8,284 bases of DNA, from NCBI GenBank assembly GCA_947462115.1, contig CANHON010000198.1, positions 1 through 8,284 on the forward strand. The letters run 5' to 3'. This stretch comes from Deltaproteobacteria bacterium (GTDB lineage Bacteria; Myxococcota_A; UBA796; UBA2385). The notes under the pieces were generated by a model. The model saw only the letters and a program-made list of their open reading frames with translations. It had not been told where the DNA came from and did no database searches. This document shows positions 1 to 8,032 of this stretch, piece after piece. The translations under genes and the position numbers were made by a program. Each line of letters opens with the position of its first letter. Position 1 is the stretch's first letter.

Positions 1-1664
1 TCGACGATGATGACCACGCCCTGCCCGTCGATGGCGGCGCGGAGCACCAGCTCCGGCACCCGGTCATTGTCCACGTCCACCCGCCAGCCGTCGGCCGGCT
101 GCACGCGGCCCCGCTTGATCCCCAAGCCGGCGAGCAGGCCGAGCGCGGTCTCCACCCCGACCTCATCCACCCCCTGAATGCCGGCGATGTCCGCGCCCAA
201 GGGCTGGGTGCGCTGGAGACTTCCGTCTGCGTTGCGAACCCAGCCGCCGCCGGCGTCCAAGGGGGGCGCCGCAGACCGGGCGGGCTGGGCGTTCATCGCG
301 AGCAGGCCAAAGGCGGCGCGCACGTGCATCGGAAGGACCCGCGCCTCGCCCTTGGGGAGCGACCAGCGCTGCATGGACGGCGGCATGCGAGAGAGGGCGC
401 CGGAGCGCACCCGCTGGCCCGCCTCCTCGGGCACCACCGACCAGTCGCCCGGCATCGGGGCGCCCCGGAGCGCTGGGCTGAGCGGCAGCCCCGGCCGACC
501 CGGCCCCGCGCCCGTCGCCCAGGCCGCGCCGCCGCTCACCGGCATCACCAGCCAGGCCGTCGGCGTGCGCTGGTAGATGAGACCATCGCTCAGCTCGGGG
601 TCGCCGCTGGGCGCGCCGAGGAAGGCCCGCACCGTCCGATCGCCGCCGGGCGCCGGCCCCTCCGACAGATCGACGAGGTGCCCCGGCCGGAGGCTTAGGC
701 CCACCGCGCGCCCGTTGGCGATGACCAAAAAGCCGGGCCAGGACCCCTCCCCGCACCCCTCGTCGGCGCCGACCGGGACCGTCACAATTCCCCCGCCGAC
801 GTCCACTTGAACCGCAGGCGCCGCCGATTGGCCGGGCGTGGGGCAGAAGGGCAAGGCTGGGCTCTCCTCGGAGCCCTTGGGCAGGCCGGCCAGCAAGGGC
901 GAGGGCACGCCCCAGGCCCCGAGCGCCTCCCGCATGGCCTCGTCCCACGGCCGGGCCGCGCCCGAGGGCTCCCGGGCGACCCACCGAACGACCGGGCTGA
1001 GCGGACCCGTGAGGCGAACCGGCGGATCGACCTGCCACTCCACCGCGCGCCCCTTCACGCGCACCTGCAAGAAGGCGGTCGGGAAGCGGGCGACCAATTC
1101 GCCCAGCGAGGGCTCCTTGGGGTACCGAAGGGCGACCGCGCGGGCCTCCTCGCCGTCCCGGGCGTCCCGAACCGCCGCGGCGGACGCCCGCTCCCGAAGG
1201 GCCGGCTCGCTGGCGGTGCCGGCGTACCGATCCGCCAGCAACAGCAGGTTGGCCTCGCGCTCCTGGGGAGAGACCGCCCGAAGCGCAGCGGCGCCCTCCG
1301 CAGAGCGGGCCCGGGGGCCAAAGGTGGACTGGTCCCAGCGCGCCCGAAAGGCCCGCCACGCCGCCACGTCCCCGATGGCCTCCGCCTCCAGCCAAAATGC
1401 CTTGGCGCAGGCCTCTCTGAGCGCCTCTTCGGCGTCCGGCGCGTCGGCCGCCCACTTGTCGCAGCGCTCTCGGGCTTGGTCGGGCTTCCCGCCCTCGACG
1501 AGGCGCACCACGGTCTCGGGCTTGTCGGCCCAGGCCGCGCTCGGGCGCAGCGCGCCGAGGAGCGCCAGGGCGCCGAGGCCGCCGAGGAGGCTGCGGGCGC
1601 GCGTCCCGAGGAGGGAGCTCCCGCTGGTGGGACGCGTCGAGAGAACGGATCGGGACGTCAACAT
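1..1664 (-). CDS. Secreted hypothetical protein, 3'-truncated by window edge
   Basis: I do not recognise this family. The minus-strand frame is open from an ATG at 1664 to the window edge (554 codons, no stop), and almost all codons end in G or C. A Shine-Dalgarno GGAGGA lies 10 nt upstream of the ATG. The N-terminus is a Sec signal peptide: Arg residues up to R24, a hydrophobic core at about 26-39 (LLGGLGALALLGAL) and a probable signal peptidase I site after AWA at residue 46. Mature residues 47-200 are rich in Ala, Arg and Glu and look helical, possibly TPR-like, with cysteines C68 and C86. The middle is rich in Gly, Pro and Ala and looks beta or coil. Near the visible end, DVDNDRVPE (530-538) has the D-x-D-x-D-x-x-x-E spacing of calcium loops in FG-GAP or dockerin-like proteins. 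Export to the periplasm or surface is well supported; function is unknown. Longer open frames on the other strand and in another minus frame are shadows with Arg/Gly/Ser-rich translations. Confidence 0.8.
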   Translation of the reverse strand, partial: MLTSRSVLSTRPTSGSSLLGTRARSLLGGLGALALLGALRPSAAWADKPETVVRLVEGGKPDQARERCDKWAADAPDAEEALREACAKAFWLEAEAIGDVAAWRAFRARWDQSTFGPRARSAEGAAALRAVSPQEREANLLLLADRYAGTASEPALRERASAAAVRDARDGEEARAVALRYPKEPSLGELVARFPTAFLQVRVKGRAVEWQVDPPVRLTGPLSPVVRWVAREPSGAARPWDEAMREALGAWGVPSPLLAGLPKGSEESPALPFCPTPGQSAAPAVQVDVGGGIVTVPVGADEGCGEGSWPGFLVIANGRAVGLSLRPGHLVDLSEGPAPGGDRTVRAFLGAPSGDPELSDGLIYQRTPTAWLVMPVSGGAAWATGAGPGRPGLPLSPALRGAPMPGDWSVVPEEAGQRVRSGALSRMPPSMQRWSLPKGEARVLPMHVRAAFGLLAMNAQPARSAAPPLDAGGGWVRNADGSLQRTQPLGADIAGIQGVDEVGVETALGLLAGLGIKRGRVQPADGWRVDVDNDRVPELVLRAAIDGQGVVIIV

Positions 1665-1780
1665 CGAGGCGCGCTCCTCCAGGGGGGCGCCCCCTGGCTC
1701 GGTCTCTGCAGCCCCGGTCATCGACCGGGCGCCCCAGGCTCCGGCCGCGCAGGGCTTCCGCCTCGCCCCTATTCGATCCG

Positions 1781-1794
1781 GCGCCGGCCGGCGC
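1781..1794. repeat. 14-bp GC-only palindrome
   Basis: GCGCCGGCCGGCGC is its own reverse complement. It sits about 120 bp upstream of the minus-strand secreted-protein start and falls mostly in the spacer of the weak minus-strand promoter candidate. A palindrome this long made only of G and C is roughly expected once by chance in a window of this size and GC, so an operator role is speculative. Confidence 0.35.
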
Positions 1795-1892
1795 AATCAC
1801 GCGTTCACGGGAGCGTCACGCGCTCCGGCAGGGGGGCGCCGCGAGGAACCCCGACGAAACTAACGGATAACCGCCTGGTATCGACGGTCGCA

Positions 1893-1923
1893 CGCAAGCG
1901 GAGCAAGCCTGCCAACGCTTGCG
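1893..1923. promoter_or_regulatory. Inverted repeat and hexamer cluster upstream of EF-G
   Basis: CGCAAGCG (1893-1900) and CGCTTGCG (1916-1923) form a perfect 8-bp inverted repeat with a 15-nt spacer. The hexamer GCAAGC occurs again in direct orientation at 1903-1908, nine bases after its first copy, giving two direct and one inverted copy. A weak promoter candidate overlaps the right arm: TTGCGG (1919-1924) and ATACGC (1941-1946), 16-bp spacing. If that is the EF-G promoter, a protein bound to the repeat would cover the -35. The repeat is seen directly; the promoter and operator roles are inference. Confidence 0.35.
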
Positions 1924-1957
1924 GTAGGGACCACCTCACGATACGCGCGCGGCCGAC

Positions 1958-1972
1958 GACGTGCGCCACGTC
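1958..1972. repeat. Short inverted repeat in EF-G leader
   Basis: GACGTG (1958-1963) and CACGTC (1967-1972) are perfect 6-bp arms around CGC. It lies about 130 bp upstream of the EF-G start and would be near the 5' end of the transcript if the candidate -10 at 1941-1946 is used. It may be a small hairpin or a protein site; chance is also possible. Confidence 0.25.
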
Positions 1973-2100
1973 AAGGCCGGTTCAGGCCCGCCCGAGGTGC
2001 CGCGCGGTCCCCACTTCGATTCACCGATCCTCGGTACGGCACAGGCGCCCTTCAACGCCCGGCCACCTCCACTTCGACCGCCACATGGCAGGAGCCTCCC

Positions 2101-4209
<2,109 letters not shown>

Positions 4210-4229
4210 TCGACCACGGTTGAGCAGGC

Positions 4230-4282
4230 GAGGGCCCGAACGCCGCCCCCGGTTGGGCGAGCCTCGGGTCCTCTGTCTTTTT
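4230..4282 (+). terminator. Intrinsic terminator after EF-G
   Basis: Twenty bases after the EF-G stop, GAGGGCCCGA (4230-4239) pairs with TCGGGTCCTC (4264-4273): ten pairs, one of them G-U in RNA. Inside the loop, CGCCC (4244-4248) pairs with GGGCG (4255-4259). The outer stem is followed by the T-rich tract TCTTTTT (4276-4282), which gives a classic Rho-independent terminator. It should separate EF-G transcription from the next gene. Confidence 0.85.
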
Positions 4283-4308
4283 GGGCTAGGGTGAGGCGGT
4301 TGCGTCAG

Positions 4309-4329
4309 CGGCGCCCCCGCGCCGGGAGG
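4309..4329 (+). promoter_or_regulatory. Hairpin abutting the ribosome binding site
   Basis: CGGCGC (4309-4314) and GCGCCG (4319-4324) form a 6-bp stem with a CCCC loop. The last G of the stem is the first base of the Shine-Dalgarno GGGAGG (4324-4329), which sits 5 nt before the ATG at 4335. A stable all-GC hairpin directly against the ribosome site could reduce or modulate initiation. The structure is seen in the sequence; the regulatory effect is inference. Confidence 0.35.
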
Positions 4330-4334
4330 TTCGG

Positions 4335-5606
4335 ATGTACGAAGACGAGGTGATGGGCCGCAGCGCCGTGCGCGCGCTGGGCGGAGCGGTGCGGGGCGGC
4401 GTCGAGGTGGGCCAGCTGGGCCTGATCATCGCGCCGCCCGGCCTCAGCGGGTCTCCGCTGCTGCGGCAGGTCGCCCTGGCGGCGGCGCTCCGGGGAACGC
4501 CGACCCTCCACGTCTCGCTCAGCCAAGGGGCCGCCCAGCTCCGCTGCGCCGACGATGAGCTGCTGGCGGAGCTGGGCCGCGGCCTCCGCCCGGCCGAGCG
4601 CGCCAGGCTCCTGCTGGAGGTGGAGCGCAGCCGGATGCTCCACGGGGACGCTGGCGGCGGCTTTGGTCCCGCGCGCCTCCGGGCGGTCCTCGCCGCGCTC
4701 CAAGACGCCGCACAGTTCGGCGCCCAGGTCGTCGTGATTGACGCCCAAGACGTCAACCTCACCGATCCAGACGCCGGCGAGCCCGCCGCCTGGACCGCCG
4801 TCGCGTCGGCGGCCGGCCTCCGGCTGTGGCTCGCGGTCGGGGCGACCCAGGCGGGCCACGCCGAGGCCCTGGCCAGCGGGGCCGCCGCCGTGCTGCGCCT
4901 CAGCCCGAGCCCGTCCGGCGCGACGCTCACCCTCGCCCGGGTGGCCGGCCTCCCGCCCGCCGTCGGGCTCGGCTGGGCGCTGAGCCCAGGCACCCAGCTC
5001 CTCGCCGAGCCCCCCACCACCGCGCCGCCGCTCCCGCCCTCCCCGGCCCCCGCCCAGTGCACCCTCTACTCGGGCGGCGCCACGGGGGCGGAGGCGACCT
5101 TCGGCGAGCTGGCCGAGCTCTATGGCCTGCACGAGGTCAATTTCAGCTTTGAGGGGCACAACCAAGCCCGGGCCGCGGGCCGCAGCGTGCTGGACGCCCG
5201 CGCGCTGGCCGCCAGCGACCTGAGCCTCAACACCGTCGCCCACCGCCTGCGGCGTCACTGGGAGGCCACCGATACCCTCCGCAAGATCCTGCAGAGCCAG
5301 TGGCATGTGGTGGCCAACGCCCGCCAGCTGTTCGTCGTCGGCTCGATCCAGCCGGACGGGACCGTTCACGGGGGCACCGGCTGGTCGGTCGAGCTCGCGA
5401 AGCGGTGGAGCAAGCGCGTGTGGGTCTTCGACCAGGACCACGAGGCTTGGTACGCCTGGACGGGCGCGGCTTGGCGGCGCGAAGAGCCGGTCATCGAGTC
5501 GGTCGCCTTCGCCGGCACCGGCACCCGCTTCCTCAACGAGGCGGGCCGAAAGGCCATCAGCGCGCTGTTCTCAGCCAGCTTTGGGCCGGTGCCCCACGAG
5601 GGCTGA
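4335..5606 (+). CDS. Degenerate RecA/KaiC-like domain fused to SLOG-type Rossmann domain
   Basis: The protein is 423 residues with no signal peptide or membrane segment, so probably cytoplasmic. Residues about 20-205 read like a RecA-superfamily domain of the KaiC/DnaB type: VGQLGLIIAPPG (25-36) at the Walker A site, an amphipathic helix, LRGTPTLHVSLSQGAAQL (52-69) like the strand after Walker A, and a Walker B-like strand VVVIDAQD (132-139). The Walker A Lys is absent: APPGLSGSP replaces GKT/S, so ATP hydrolysis is doubtful. A Pro/Ala-rich linker (about 224-241) leads to a second domain (242-417) with SLOG hallmarks: YSGGATGAE (245-253), the partner glycine motif GGTGWSVELAKR (346-357), VWVFDQ (362-367) and FAGTGTRFL (392-400). 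SLOG domains (LOG, YpsA, DprA-type) bind nucleotide-like ligands. The gene has its own leader after the EF-G terminator and no operon partner. Function unknown; the C-terminal assignment is stronger than the N-terminal one. Confidence 0.85.
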   Translation: MYEDEVMGRSAVRALGGAVRGGVEVGQLGLIIAPPGLSGSPLLRQVALAAALRGTPTLHVSLSQGAAQLRCADDELLAELGRGLRPAERARLLLEVERSRMLHGDAGGGFGPARLRAVLAALQDAAQFGAQVVVIDAQDVNLTDPDAGEPAAWTAVASAAGLRLWLAVGATQAGHAEALASGAAAVLRLSPSPSGATLTLARVAGLPPAVGLGWALSPGTQLLAEPPTTAPPLPPSPAPAQCTLYSGGATGAEATFGELAELYGLHEVNFSFEGHNQARAAGRSVLDARALAASDLSLNTVAHRLRRHWEATDTLRKILQSQWHVVANARQLFVVGSIQPDGTVHGGTGWSVELAKRWSKRVWVFDQDHEAWYAWTGAAWRREEPVIESVAFAGTGTRFLNEAGRKAISALFSASFGPVPHEG

Positions 5607-5626
5607 GCCCAGGGGCGCGGCTCAGC
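5602..5626. terminator. Inverted repeat spanning two convergent stop codons
   Basis: GCTGAGCC (5602-5609) and GGCTCAGC (5619-5626) are perfect 8-bp arms around a 9-nt loop. One arm contains the TGA of the plus-strand SLOG gene (5604-5606), the other the TGA of the minus-strand phosphatase (5622-5624). A hairpin forms in either transcript, so it could be a shared bidirectional 3' end. Neither side has a T-tract, so it is not a textbook intrinsic terminator; RNA 3'-end protection or Rho-assisted termination are alternatives. Confidence 0.5.
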
Positions 5627-6581
5627 GCGGGTCTTCGAGGTCCACGCGGCCCTCGGGGTAGAGGGCCCAGGCGTCCCCGTCTCGCAGCTCGACCGCCGCG
5701 CCGTGCGCGCCGTAGTGGCTGGAGATGCCGGTGTCGATGGCCAGCAGGGCGCCCCCGCAGCGGCTCAAGATCCGCCCGCTGCGCTGGGTGGTGTGCCCGA
5801 CGATCATGCGCTTGGCCGCCATGCGCTCCAGGGAGCGCTGGAGGGCGGGGCAGGCCGTCGCCTCGTCGTCGAGGACCAGCGAGCGCAGCCACAGCGGGCC
5901 CTCGGGCCCCAGCACCGGATCGTCCGGTCGGTCCTGGAGGGCAGCCCGCACGTCCGCAGACAGGCCAGCGGCGCCCCGGGCCGCGAAGTCCGGGCCCACG
6001 CCGCCGTGCACAAAAACGGTGTCCCCGAGCTGGGCGACCGCGTCGAGCCCCCGCAGCCAGCTCCCCAAGGGCCCCGTGGGCGCGAAGGCCGCGCGACGCC
6101 CCTCCGGCCCGCCAAAGTCCGCGTAGTCGCCATCCGAGACATAGCGCCAGTCGCCGAGCAGGTTCATGGCCTCGTGGTTGCCGAGCAAGGGCAGCACCAA
6201 GCCGCCGGCGGCGGGCGCCTCGCGGCTGAGGCGCTGCATCAGCTCGATGAGCTCCTTGCTGTCGGGGCCCCGGTCGGTGATGTCGCCGGTCTGCACCAAG
6301 ATCGTGTCGCCGCCGCTCCAGGCCCCGGCGGCGTCCAGCAGGCCCGCGAGCCGCAGGTTGGCGATGGCCATCGGCAGATCGGCGTGCAGATCGCCCATCG
6401 CGATGATCCGCCGGCCCGCAAGCGCCACCGGCGGCGCCCCAGAAGCGGGGGCCGAGGCGACCGGGGCCGCGGGGACCGGGGTCGCGACCAACGGCGTCGA
6501 CGCGCCGCCCGCGCGCACCTGATCCGAGGCCACCGGCGCGCCGCAGCCCGCGAGCGTCCACCAAAGCCAGCCCACCCGCAT
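5622..6581 (-). CDS. Lipoprotein metallophosphoesterase, Shewanella-like (Shelphs) phosphatase type
   Basis: This is a calcineurin-like metal-dependent phosphatase of 319 residues, probably tethered to the cell envelope by lipid. The motifs follow the family order: GDLHAD (63-68; D64, H66), GDITDRGPD (99-107; D100, D103, R104), GNHEAMNL (134-141; N135, H136), VFVHGGV (189-195; H192), VGHTTQ (261-266; H263) and AIDTGIS (281-287). GNHEAMNLLGDWRYVS is typical of Shelphs phosphatases, PPP-like enzymes acting on phosphoserine/threonine or phosphotyrosine; the substrate here is unknown. I chose the ATG at 6581 over the in-frame one at 6644 because GGGGAGG lies 4 nt upstream and the protein then starts with a compact lipoprotein signal, MRVGWLWWTLAGC, with Cys13 as the acylation site. 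The signal is short and has one Arg. Residues 14-55 are a low-complexity Ala/Pro/Val tether. The first motif ends in Ala where most relatives have Gly. The gene is convergent with the SLOG gene and divergent from the TldE-like gene. Confidence 0.9.
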   Translation of the reverse strand: MRVGWLWWTLAGCGAPVASDQVRAGGASTPLVATPVPAAPVASAPASGAPPVALAGRRIIAMGDLHADLPMAIANLRLAGLLDAAGAWSGGDTILVQTGDITDRGPDSKELIELMQRLSREAPAAGGLVLPLLGNHEAMNLLGDWRYVSDGDYADFGGPEGRRAAFAPTGPLGSWLRGLDAVAQLGDTVFVHGGVGPDFAARGAAGLSADVRAALQDRPDDPVLGPEGPLWLRSLVLDDEATACPALQRSLERMAAKRMIVGHTTQRSGRILSRCGGALLAIDTGISSHYGAHGAAVELRDGDAWALYPEGRVDLEDPR

Positions 6582-6592
6582 CTCGCCTCCCC
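6582..6592 (-). promoter_or_regulatory. Shine-Dalgarno that decides the phosphatase start
   Basis: On the minus strand GGGGAGG (6586-6592) precedes the ATG at 6579-6581 by four bases. No comparable site supports the in-frame ATG at 6644, whose extra 21 residues (Gly/Pro-rich, with no hydrophobic core) would place the lipoprotein signal internally. Confidence 0.65.
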
Positions 6593-6681
6593 GAGGGCAC
6601 CCCGGCTGAGGGCCCGCACCGACCTTGGGTCCGGCCGCCGCCATCCGATAGACGTCCGGTCTGGCCGGTGTAGCCTGTTGG

Positions 6682-6699
6682 CGGGGGCGCGTGCCCCCG
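6682..6699 (+). promoter_or_regulatory. GC hairpin in leader of the TldE-like gene
   Basis: CGGGGGC (6682-6688) and GCCCCCG (6693-6699) form a perfect 7-bp stem with a GCGT tetraloop, ending 28 nt before the GTG start and 17 nt before its purine-rich ribosome site. It lies in the 146-bp divergent gap shared with the phosphatase gene. A very weak plus-strand promoter candidate, TTGGGT (6625-6630) with GATAGA (6647-6652), would put the hairpin in the 5' leader. The role is inferred; it could stabilise the mRNA 5' end. Confidence 0.35.
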
Positions 6700-6727
6700 G
6701 CTCGGCCGTCAGCCTCAAGGGGGAACC

Positions 6728-8032
6728 GTGGACGATCTCAGAAAGTTGGCGTTGGAAGCCGTGCGGATCGCGAAGCGCCGGGCACCCGGCGGCTGCGAGG
6801 TGCTCTACAGCCGCACCGACGCGGCCACCCGCACCACCGACGCCAACCCAAAGTCGTGGTCAGAGGCCAGCCTTCAAGTTCGCCTCTTCGACGGCAAGGG
6901 CGGGGTGGGCCTCGCCACCGGCGGCTACGAGGGCGGGCAGGACGTGGCGGCGCTCGTGGACCGGGCGGCGGCTGCGATGGGGCCCGCGCCCGAGGGCGAC
7001 ACCCGCCCCTCGCCCCGGCTCGACGTGGTCGAGCGCGGCCTCGGCATCGACGACCCCCGCCTGCCCATGCTCGACGAGGCGGCCCGGGCGGAGGTGCTCG
7101 AGTGGAACCTCGAGGGCCTCGCCGGCACCGAGGGCCTGCGGGTCGGCCGCTTCGAGTACACCGAGGCGCGCACCCAGCGGGCCTACGCCTCCAGCCGCGA
7201 CTTTGAGCTGAGCGAGGGCAGCACCGTCTTCTCGCTCCGCGGCACCGTCAGCTCCACCAGCGCCCCCGCCCTCAGCCTCACCGACTGCCTGCGCAGCCGC
7301 AACTTCGCCGAGGTCGGCAGCAAGCCCCTCGGGGTCGAGCTCGGCCGGCGGGTGTTGGCCATGGGCAAGCCCGCGGCCCTCCCCCGGGGCCCGACGCTCG
7401 TGGTGCTCGAGCAGCGGGCGGTGGGCGCCCTGCTGCCCAAGCTCCTGGCGGCCTTCTCGCTGGAGGCCATGCAGAGCGGCCAGAGCTTCCTCGCCGGCCA
7501 CATCGGCCGTCGCGTCGGAAACACCCCACTGCACGTCATTGACGACGCGCTTCGTCCGGGCGGCCTCGCCACCCGGCGCTTCGACAGCCGCGGCATCAGC
7601 GCCTTGCCGATCACCTTGCTCAAGGAGGGCGTGGTCGCCGGCTGGTACCAGGGCACGGTCGCGTCGGCGCGCTCGGACAGCCGCAGCAGCGGACACGAGC
7701 ACCCCGACGGCAGCCTCTGGATGGGCAACCTCATCTGTCGGGCCGGCACCCGCTCCCGCAACATGCTGTTCCCCGACATGGGCGAGTTTGTCGTGATCGA
7801 CGACGTACTCGACACTTCGGGCGTGGACGTCGCCACCGGCCGCCTCCTCGCCAAGGTGCGGGTCTCGGTCTGGTCGGGCAACCGCTGCGTCGGCTACGCC
7901 GGCGAGCGCACCCTCGACACCACCATCGAGGCGCTGTTCATGGGCGTCCAGCACCTCTGCAACGACCAGGAGCGGCACGGCATCGTGGACACGCCGACCT
8001 GGATCGTGGACGGCCCCTGGTTCAGCGCTTGA
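6728..8032 (+). CDS. TldE/PmbA-family protein (TldD/PmbA superfamily), divergent
   Basis: TldE (PmbA) is the subunit without a metal site in the TldD-TldE protease, which in E. coli trims microcin B17 precursor and degrades the CcdA antitoxin. The 434-residue product is close to the family's usual length of about 450. The N-terminal domain shows ASLQVRLFDGKGGVGLATGG, the V-R-x-F-x-x-G pattern of the family's first domain, followed by a helix. The C-terminal domain (about 220-434) shows QSFLAGHIGRRVGNTPLHVI, RRFDSRGI (283-290; F285, D286) and ITLLKEGVVAGWYQG, which match the family core. No HExxxH occurs, so it is TldE-like rather than TldD-like. The usual TGN segment is replaced by SSGHEHP, and the final GDFSRGASG-like stretch is not evident. 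The GTG start at 6728 is supported by AAGGGGG (6717-6723), 4 nt upstream. No tldD is visible, so a partner would be encoded elsewhere or beyond the edge. Confidence 0.87.
   Translation: MDDLRKLALEAVRIAKRRAPGGCEVLYSRTDAATRTTDANPKSWSEASLQVRLFDGKGGVGLATGGYEGGQDVAALVDRAAAAMGPAPEGDTRPSPRLDVVERGLGIDDPRLPMLDEAARAEVLEWNLEGLAGTEGLRVGRFEYTEARTQRAYASSRDFELSEGSTVFSLRGTVSSTSAPALSLTDCLRSRNFAEVGSKPLGVELGRRVLAMGKPAALPRGPTLVVLEQRAVGALLPKLLAAFSLEAMQSGQSFLAGHIGRRVGNTPLHVIDDALRPGGLATRRFDSRGISALPITLLKEGVVAGWYQGTVASARSDSRSSGHEHPDGSLWMGNLICRAGTRSRNMLFPDMGEFVVIDDVLDTSGVDVATGRLLAKVRVSVWSGNRCVGYAGERTLDTTIEALFMGVQHLCNDQERHGIVDTPTWIVDGPWFSA

Larger units (their letters stand above)
1665..2100. other. Divergent intergenic region without a gene
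   Basis: This 436-bp gap separates the divergent starts of the secreted protein (minus) and EF-G (plus), so it should carry both promoters. I see no credible coding frame or RNA gene. It contains a 14-bp palindrome at 1781-1794, a GGAGCG/CGCTCC inverted repeat at 1810-1826 (5-nt spacer), an 8-bp inverted repeat at 1893-1923 and a GACGTG/CACGTC repeat at 1958-1972. A weak minus-strand promoter candidate is TTGCGC (1791-1796) with GAATAG (1769-1774) at 16-bp spacing, each matching only about half of the sigma-70 consensus. Confidence 0.6.

Noticed and set aside
163..1800. Minus-strand 545-codon frame and plus-strand frames over the secreted-protein gene
   Set aside because: Their translations are dominated by Arg, Gly, Ser and Pro without motifs, whereas the chosen minus frame has a ribosome site, a signal peptide and G/C-ending codons throughout.
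2011..2077. Direct repeat CCACTTCGA at 2011-2019 and 2069-2077 upstream of EF-G
   Set aside because: A 9-bp match in a gap of this size is close to chance, and the second copy is only 12 bp before the ribosome site, with no other supporting signal.
4305..5441. Antisense 378-codon frame over the SLOG fusion gene
   Set aside because: No motif and no good start context; the plus-strand product carries recognisable SLOG motifs.
6581..6644. Upstream ATG at 6644 for the phosphatase
   Set aside because: It adds 21 Gly/Pro-rich residues before the lipoprotein signal and lacks a good ribosome site, while the ATG at 6581 has GGGGAGG four bases upstream.
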